A stretch of 59,846 nucleotides of DNA from an uncultured Methylococcaceae bacterium (GTDB taxonomy: Bacteria > Pseudomonadota > Gammaproteobacteria > Methylococcales > Methylomonadaceae). A program made the position numbers and the translations under genes. Below are positions 56,105 to 59,846 of the stretch, piece by piece (position 1 is the first letter of the stretch; each line of letters opens with the position of its first letter). The notes beneath the pieces are model-generated. The model was not told the DNA's origin. It did not search any database and worked only from the letters and a program-made list of their open reading frames with translations. The stretch spans positions 1-59,846 of the forward strand of contig CAJADF010000132.1 in assembly GCA_903938485.1 (NCBI GenBank), in the 5' to 3' direction.

Positions 56105-57109
56105 ATGGAAAAAAAAATTGCCATTTTAGGCGCCGGTTCTTGGGGTACGGCAATAGCATTACTTGCAGCCAGAAATGGCTGCGAAACAATGCTTTGGGGT
56201 CATAATCCCAACCATGTCCAAACCATATGTTTGGATCGTGAAAATAAGCGATATCTACCGAACAACCTATTTCCATCAAACTTATACATTACCGCTGATT
56301 TAAACGAAATTGCTACTTTTAGCTCTGTTATTTTAGTATGTGTTCCAAGTCATGCGTTCAAAAATACACTTTTAGAACTAAAAACCTTTATATCACCAAA
56401 TGATATAAAAAAAATTGCATGGGCAACCAAAGGTTTTAATCCAATCGATGGATGCCTACTTCACGATATAGTTGCTAAAATATTTGGTACAGAAACTCCT
56501 GCCGCAATTCTTTCAGGCCCCACTTTTGCTAATGAAGTAGCAACTAAATTGCCAACTGCTATTACTATAGCTTCTACACAACCTGAATTTGCAACTTACC
56601 TAAGTGGTATGTTGCACAGTGAAATCTTTAGAACCTATACAAGTAATGATGTAATCGGAGTAGAAGTAGGCGGAGCTATAAAAAATGTATTAGCTATTGC
56701 AGCAGGAATTGCTGACGGACTTGGATTTGGTGCAAATACTCGAGCTGCGTTAATCACTCGTGGACTTAATGAAATTATTAGACTTGGTGTTGAATTAGGT
56801 GGAAAACCTGAAACTTTTATGGGATTAGCTGGACTAGGTGATCTCATATTAACATGTACAGATAATCAATCAAGAAATAGACGTTTTGGGTTAGCATTAG
56901 GCTTGGGTAAAAATATTTTAATAGCTAAACAGGAAATTGGACAAGAAATAGAAGGCATTTCTGCTGCTAAAGAAACTTTTTTACTGGCAAAAAAATACAA
57001 TGTCGATATGCCTATTACAGAACAGACCTTTAAAGTGCTTTATGAAAACTTATCACCTCTAACAGCAGTTGAAAATCTCTTAGGTCGTCAACAGAAAGCC
57101 GAATCATAG
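56105..57109 (+). CDS. gpsA: glycerol-3-phosphate dehydrogenase [NAD(P)+] GpsA
   Basis: Makes sn-glycerol 3-phosphate for phospholipid synthesis. The Rossmann motif GAGSWGTA begins at residue 9 after MEKKIAIL; later signatures are ILSGPTFANEVA, GVEVGGAIKNVLAIAAGIADG and LAGLGDLILTC. The start was moved 26 codons inward from the longest frame, which runs back into secB. The length of 334 residues is typical. The stop codon directly abuts the stop of the convergent kinase gene. Confidence 0.97.
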   Translation: MEKKIAILGAGSWGTAIALLAARNGCETMLWGHNPNHVQTICLDRENKRYLPNNLFPSNLYITADLNEIATFSSVILVCVPSHAFKNTLLELKTFISPNDIKKIAWATKGFNPIDGCLLHDIVAKIFGTETPAAILSGPTFANEVATKLPTAITIASTQPEFATYLSGMLHSEIFRTYTSNDVIGVEVGGAIKNVLAIAAGIADGLGFGANTRAALITRGLNEIIRLGVELGGKPETFMGLAGLGDLILTCTDNQSRNRRFGLALGLGKNILIAKQEIGQEIEGISAAKETFLLAKKYNVDMPITEQTFKVLYENLSPLTAVENLLGRQQKAES

Positions 57110-57958
57110 TTAACCAAAAAAATCCTGTTCATATTTACGTTTAATAGCTTCTTCTCTTGCATCTTTAATTTCTCGCATAACACTACTAACATCGGCTTTT
57201 TTATTACTCCCCTCAAAATTGCCCGTTAAATTAGTTTCTATTGTTAAGGTACCGCTTTCGTAATGCTTCCAAATTTCTTTTCCATATTGTGTATTTAGTA
57301 ACTCTGGAGCAAAGCGACCAAAATAACTAGACATGTTATTAACGTCTCTTAAAAACATAGTTGCAGCATTATTATTAGCAGCCGCATCAACTGCCTGAGG
57401 TAAATCAATAATAACCGGTCCAGTTGAATCTAAAAGAACATTAAACTCTGATAAATCACCATGTACAATTCCTGCACACAGCATACGCACAACTTCATTA
57501 ATCAACCGCATGTGAAAATCTATAGCTTCCTTTTCGCTAAATACCAAATCATTAAGCCTTGGCGCAGCGGATCCATCAATATCCGTTACAAGTTCCATCA
57601 ACAATACACCTTCAACAAAATTATACGGCTTAGGTACACGAACACCAACTGAAGCCAATTTATACAACGCATCTACCTCAGCATTCTGCCAAACCTCTTC
57701 TTGTTGCTGCCTTCCAAAACGGCTATTTTTTTGCATTGCTCTTGCTTGCCGACTATTTCTAACTTTACGTCCTTCTTGATACAAAGCTTGCTTATGAAAG
57801 CCCCGTTTATTCGCTTCTTTATAAACCTTAGCACAACGCACTTCACCTTCAGATAAAACAACATAAACTGACGCTTCTTTGCCGCTTTTCAAAGGTCGAA
57901 GTACTTCATTAATAAGTCCATCACGAACTAAAGGTTCAAGACATTTAGGGGTTTTCAT
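57110..57958 (-). CDS. RIO1-type serine/threonine kinase
   Basis: A 282-residue atypical kinase of the bacterial RIO family (PA4780-like). The N-terminal segment LKSGKEASVYVVL contains the ATP loop and AKVYKE the lysine; the catalytic HGDLSEFN (166-173) and metal-binding IDLPQ (184-188) are intact. The C-terminal tail is Lys/Glu-rich. The cellular target is unknown in bacteria. There is no space between its stop and that of gpsA. Confidence 0.92.
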   Translation of the reverse strand: MKTPKCLEPLVRDGLINEVLRPLKSGKEASVYVVLSEGEVRCAKVYKEANKRGFHKQALYQEGRKVRNSRQARAMQKNSRFGRQQQEEVWQNAEVDALYKLASVGVRVPKPYNFVEGVLLMELVTDIDGSAAPRLNDLVFSEKEAIDFHMRLINEVVRMLCAGIVHGDLSEFNVLLDSTGPVIIDLPQAVDAAANNNAATMFLRDVNNMSSYFGRFAPELLNTQYGKEIWKHYESGTLTIETNLTGNFEGSNKKADVSSVMREIKDAREEAIKRKYEQDFFG

Positions 57959-58040
57959 TGTTATCCACTAATTTTTTACTAAAGGAGATTACTATCCAAA
58001 CAACAAGTTAAATAATAAAAGAAATGTTATATTCAACCAA

Positions 58041-59318
58041 TTAATTAATAGTATTAGACATACTTAATCTATTAAGAACACCAAAACCAGCAGCCCTCCC
58101 AGTTGCAAAGCATGCCGTTAACAAATAACCTCCTGTAGGTGCCTCCCACTTTAACATCTCACCTGCACAAAAGATCCCTGGCAAACACTTAATCATTAAG
58201 TTTTCATCAAGAGAATCAAAAGAAACTCCACCGGCACTACTTATTGCTTTATCAATAGGTCTAATTGATTCTAATCTAACAGGTAATTTTTTAATCGCCT
58301 TACACAAAACCTCTTTAGAACCTAAGTCGTTAGATAATAAAACTTCACGAAGCAATGCAAATCGGATGCTGTCCATATTTAGCTGTTTACGGAAATAATT
58401 TACTAAAGTCGTTTTACCTTGGGGTTTAGACAGCTTTTTTTCTAATTCACTTAATGAAATTTGAGGAAACAAATCTAAATATATAGTGGCGCATCCAAAC
58501 TTGTCAATTTGCTCTCTTAATAAATGCGACATACTATATATTAAACCACCTTCGAGACCATTATTAGTGATCATTAACTCGCCCTCATTTCTACATGTCT
58601 CTCCAGTAGATGTTATAACTGATAAAGATACTGACTTTAAAGGAATACCGGCAAATTTATGCTTGAAATACTCACTCCAATTAACATCAAAACCACAATT
58701 AGAGGGTCTCAATGGGGAGACTTCAACACCACGTTCTAATAAAAATGAAGTCCACTCACCCGTAGAACCCAGTTTTGGCCAGCTTCCACCACCTAATGCC
58801 AAGACAACAGCATCAAATTCTTTGCTGATTACACCTTGAGAAGTTAAAAAATCAAGTGAAATTAATTTTTGTAAACGCCATCCTAACCATTTGTGACGCA
58901 TTGAAAATTTAACGCCCGATAAACGTAATCTATGAAGCCATAGCCTCAATAAAGGCGCAGCTTTCATACCAACAGGAAAAACACGCCCAGAAGTACCAAT
59001 GAATGATTCGACGCCTAAAGTGTTTAACCATTCTCGTAAAGTAATAGGTGTAAAATCATATATAAAAGACTCTAAATAAGCCCTGCCATCGCTATACTTT
59101 GAAATAAAATCAGATATGTTTTCAGAATGAGTAATATTCATTCCACCTTTGCCAGCCATCAAAAATTTCCTACCAACCGACGGCATTGCATCAAACAACT
59201 CAACACAAACTCCTGCATTGCTCAAAACTTCAGCAGCCATTAATCCGCTAGGGCCACCTCCAATAACAGCAACTTTATACTTATGTTCAATTAATGAATT
59301 GTTTTTATGATTGATAAT
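58041..59318 (-). CDS. BaiN/HI0933-family flavoprotein with probable AUU start
   Basis: A FAD/NAD(P)-dependent oxidoreductase of the HI0933/BaiN family, about 425 residues. Signatures are FLMAGKGGMNITHSE, DAVVLALGGGSWPKLGSTGEW and RPIDKAISSAGGVSF, ending in WEAPTGGYLLTACFATGRAAG. The essential N-terminal FAD motif VAVIGGGPSGLMAAE lies upstream of the first ATG in frame, and no ATG, GTG or TTG exists between it and an in-frame TAG at 59330-59328. The best start is ATT at 59318-59316, six bases after AGGAG. ATC next to it is an alternative. Confidence 0.85.
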   Translation of the reverse strand: MINHKNNSLIEHKYKVAVIGGGPSGLMAAEVLSNAGVCVELFDAMPSVGRKFLMAGKGGMNITHSENISDFISKYSDGRAYLESFIYDFTPITLREWLNTLGVESFIGTSGRVFPVGMKAAPLLRLWLHRLRLSGVKFSMRHKWLGWRLQKLISLDFLTSQGVISKEFDAVVLALGGGSWPKLGSTGEWTSFLLERGVEVSPLRPSNCGFDVNWSEYFKHKFAGIPLKSVSLSVITSTGETCRNEGELMITNNGLEGGLIYSMSHLLREQIDKFGCATIYLDLFPQISLSELEKKLSKPQGKTTLVNYFRKQLNMDSIRFALLREVLLSNDLGSKEVLCKAIKKLPVRLESIRPIDKAISSAGGVSFDSLDENLMIKCLPGIFCAGEMLKWEAPTGGYLLTACFATGRAAGFGVLNRLSMSNTIN

Positions 59319-59420
59319 ATGATTCTCCTAATAATGACCGATTTGTTGTAACAACAGAAATTATTGTCAAAACATGTTATAAAACAACCTATATATAATA
59401 ATTAGGTACTTTATAAGAAA

Positions 59421-59750
59421 ATGCTTAAAGCAGTATGTGAAAATTTTTTAAATGATATACCAAAACAGATACCTGATGAAATCATTGAATCCGTTTTAAA
59501 CGATAAAAATATCACTATTGAACGAATTATTTCAAAGGGTCATTTCTCACCTCCCGATCAATTTTATGATCAAGACAAAAACGAGTGGATAATTTTAATA
59601 CAAGGGCAAGCTGTCTTATCTCTTGAAGATCCCATTGAAGAAGTTCAAATGAATAGTGGTGATTATTTATTAATAACTGCTCATAGAAAGCATCGCGTTG
59701 AATGGACACGACCTGATGTTATAACGATCTGGTTAGCCATACACTTTTAG
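59421..59750 (+). CDS. small cupin-domain protein
   Basis: A 109-residue single cupin domain. The patterns GHFSPPDQFYDQDKNEWIIL and later GDYLLITAHRKHRVEWT correspond to the two cupin motifs; the motif 1 histidines are partly replaced (His plus Gln/Asp/Glu), so metal binding is uncertain. Members are usually annotated as cupins of unknown function. It is divergent from the flavoprotein gene. From the stop to the window end no further gene is seen. Confidence 0.8.
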   Translation: MLKAVCENFLNDIPKQIPDEIIESVLNDKNITIERIISKGHFSPPDQFYDQDKNEWIILIQGQAVLSLEDPIEEVQMNSGDYLLITAHRKHRVEWTRPDVITIWLAIHF

Positions 59751-59846
59751 AGTAAAAGTGATTATTTAGAAAAGTTTTTCTGTGCCCCCCCTAGATCATG
59801 TGAGTTAATGAATTCTAAGATTGATTAAACTCAAAATTGAATACCA

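Overview
The window is a chromosomal segment of a low-GC (roughly 40 percent by eye) gammaproteobacterium. The gene orders ruvC-ruvA-ruvB-ybgC-tolQ-tolR-tolA-tolB-pal-cpoB-queE-queC, gpmI-envC-ctpA and rhodanese-secB-gpsA are typical of that class. A Calvin-type class II aldolase, a VPLPA-type C-terminal sorting signal and a MauG-like di-heme peroxidase would fit a methylotroph or methanotroph relative (Methylococcales), but that placement is inference. No phage, insertion sequence or CRISPR array is seen.

Layout. 0-6.3 kb: a small lipoprotein, a three-gene SulP transporter operon, an orphan HPPD-like dioxygenase, a class II aldolase and a MarC protein. 6.3-17.4 kb: tRNA-Lys with its own promoter and terminator, queC-queE, the complete Tol-Pal operon, ruvABC, an HAD phosphatase, a thioredoxin-like protein and HemJ. 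17.4-31.2 kb is an accessory stretch: a gene-poor gap, a heavy-metal RND pair, a surface zincin with a VPLPA-type tail, a di-heme peroxidase, a fibronectin-type protein, an array of twenty 21-bp palindromic repeats, and a porin followed by modABC.

31.3-44.6 kb holds the most distinctive system: two sets of circularly permuted ATP-grasp plus alpha-E proteins (one as two genes, one as a fusion), three transglutaminase-fold proteins (one fused to DUF2126), an Anbu proteasome-like peptidase and a ParA/MinD-like NTPase, with citrate synthase inserted. From the known comparative genomics of these families, it probably makes and breaks amide bonds in a peptide or protein tag. Its substrate and product are unknown.

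44.7-59.8 kb: an unknown polytopic membrane protein, a HIT protein, cstA-ybdD, a FAD oxidoreductase overlapping an MnmM-like methyltransferase (a possible split replacement for MnmC), ppnP, ctpA-envC-gpmI, rhodanese-secB-gpsA, a RIO kinase, a BaiN/HI0933 flavoprotein that appears to start at an AUU codon, and a cupin.

Start codons were adjusted where sequence and family alignment disagree with the longest reading frame (fba, ruvA, ruvC, tolB, ctpA, gpmI, gpsA, ybdD, di-heme peroxidase, thioredoxin-like protein, ATP-grasp fusion, BaiN).
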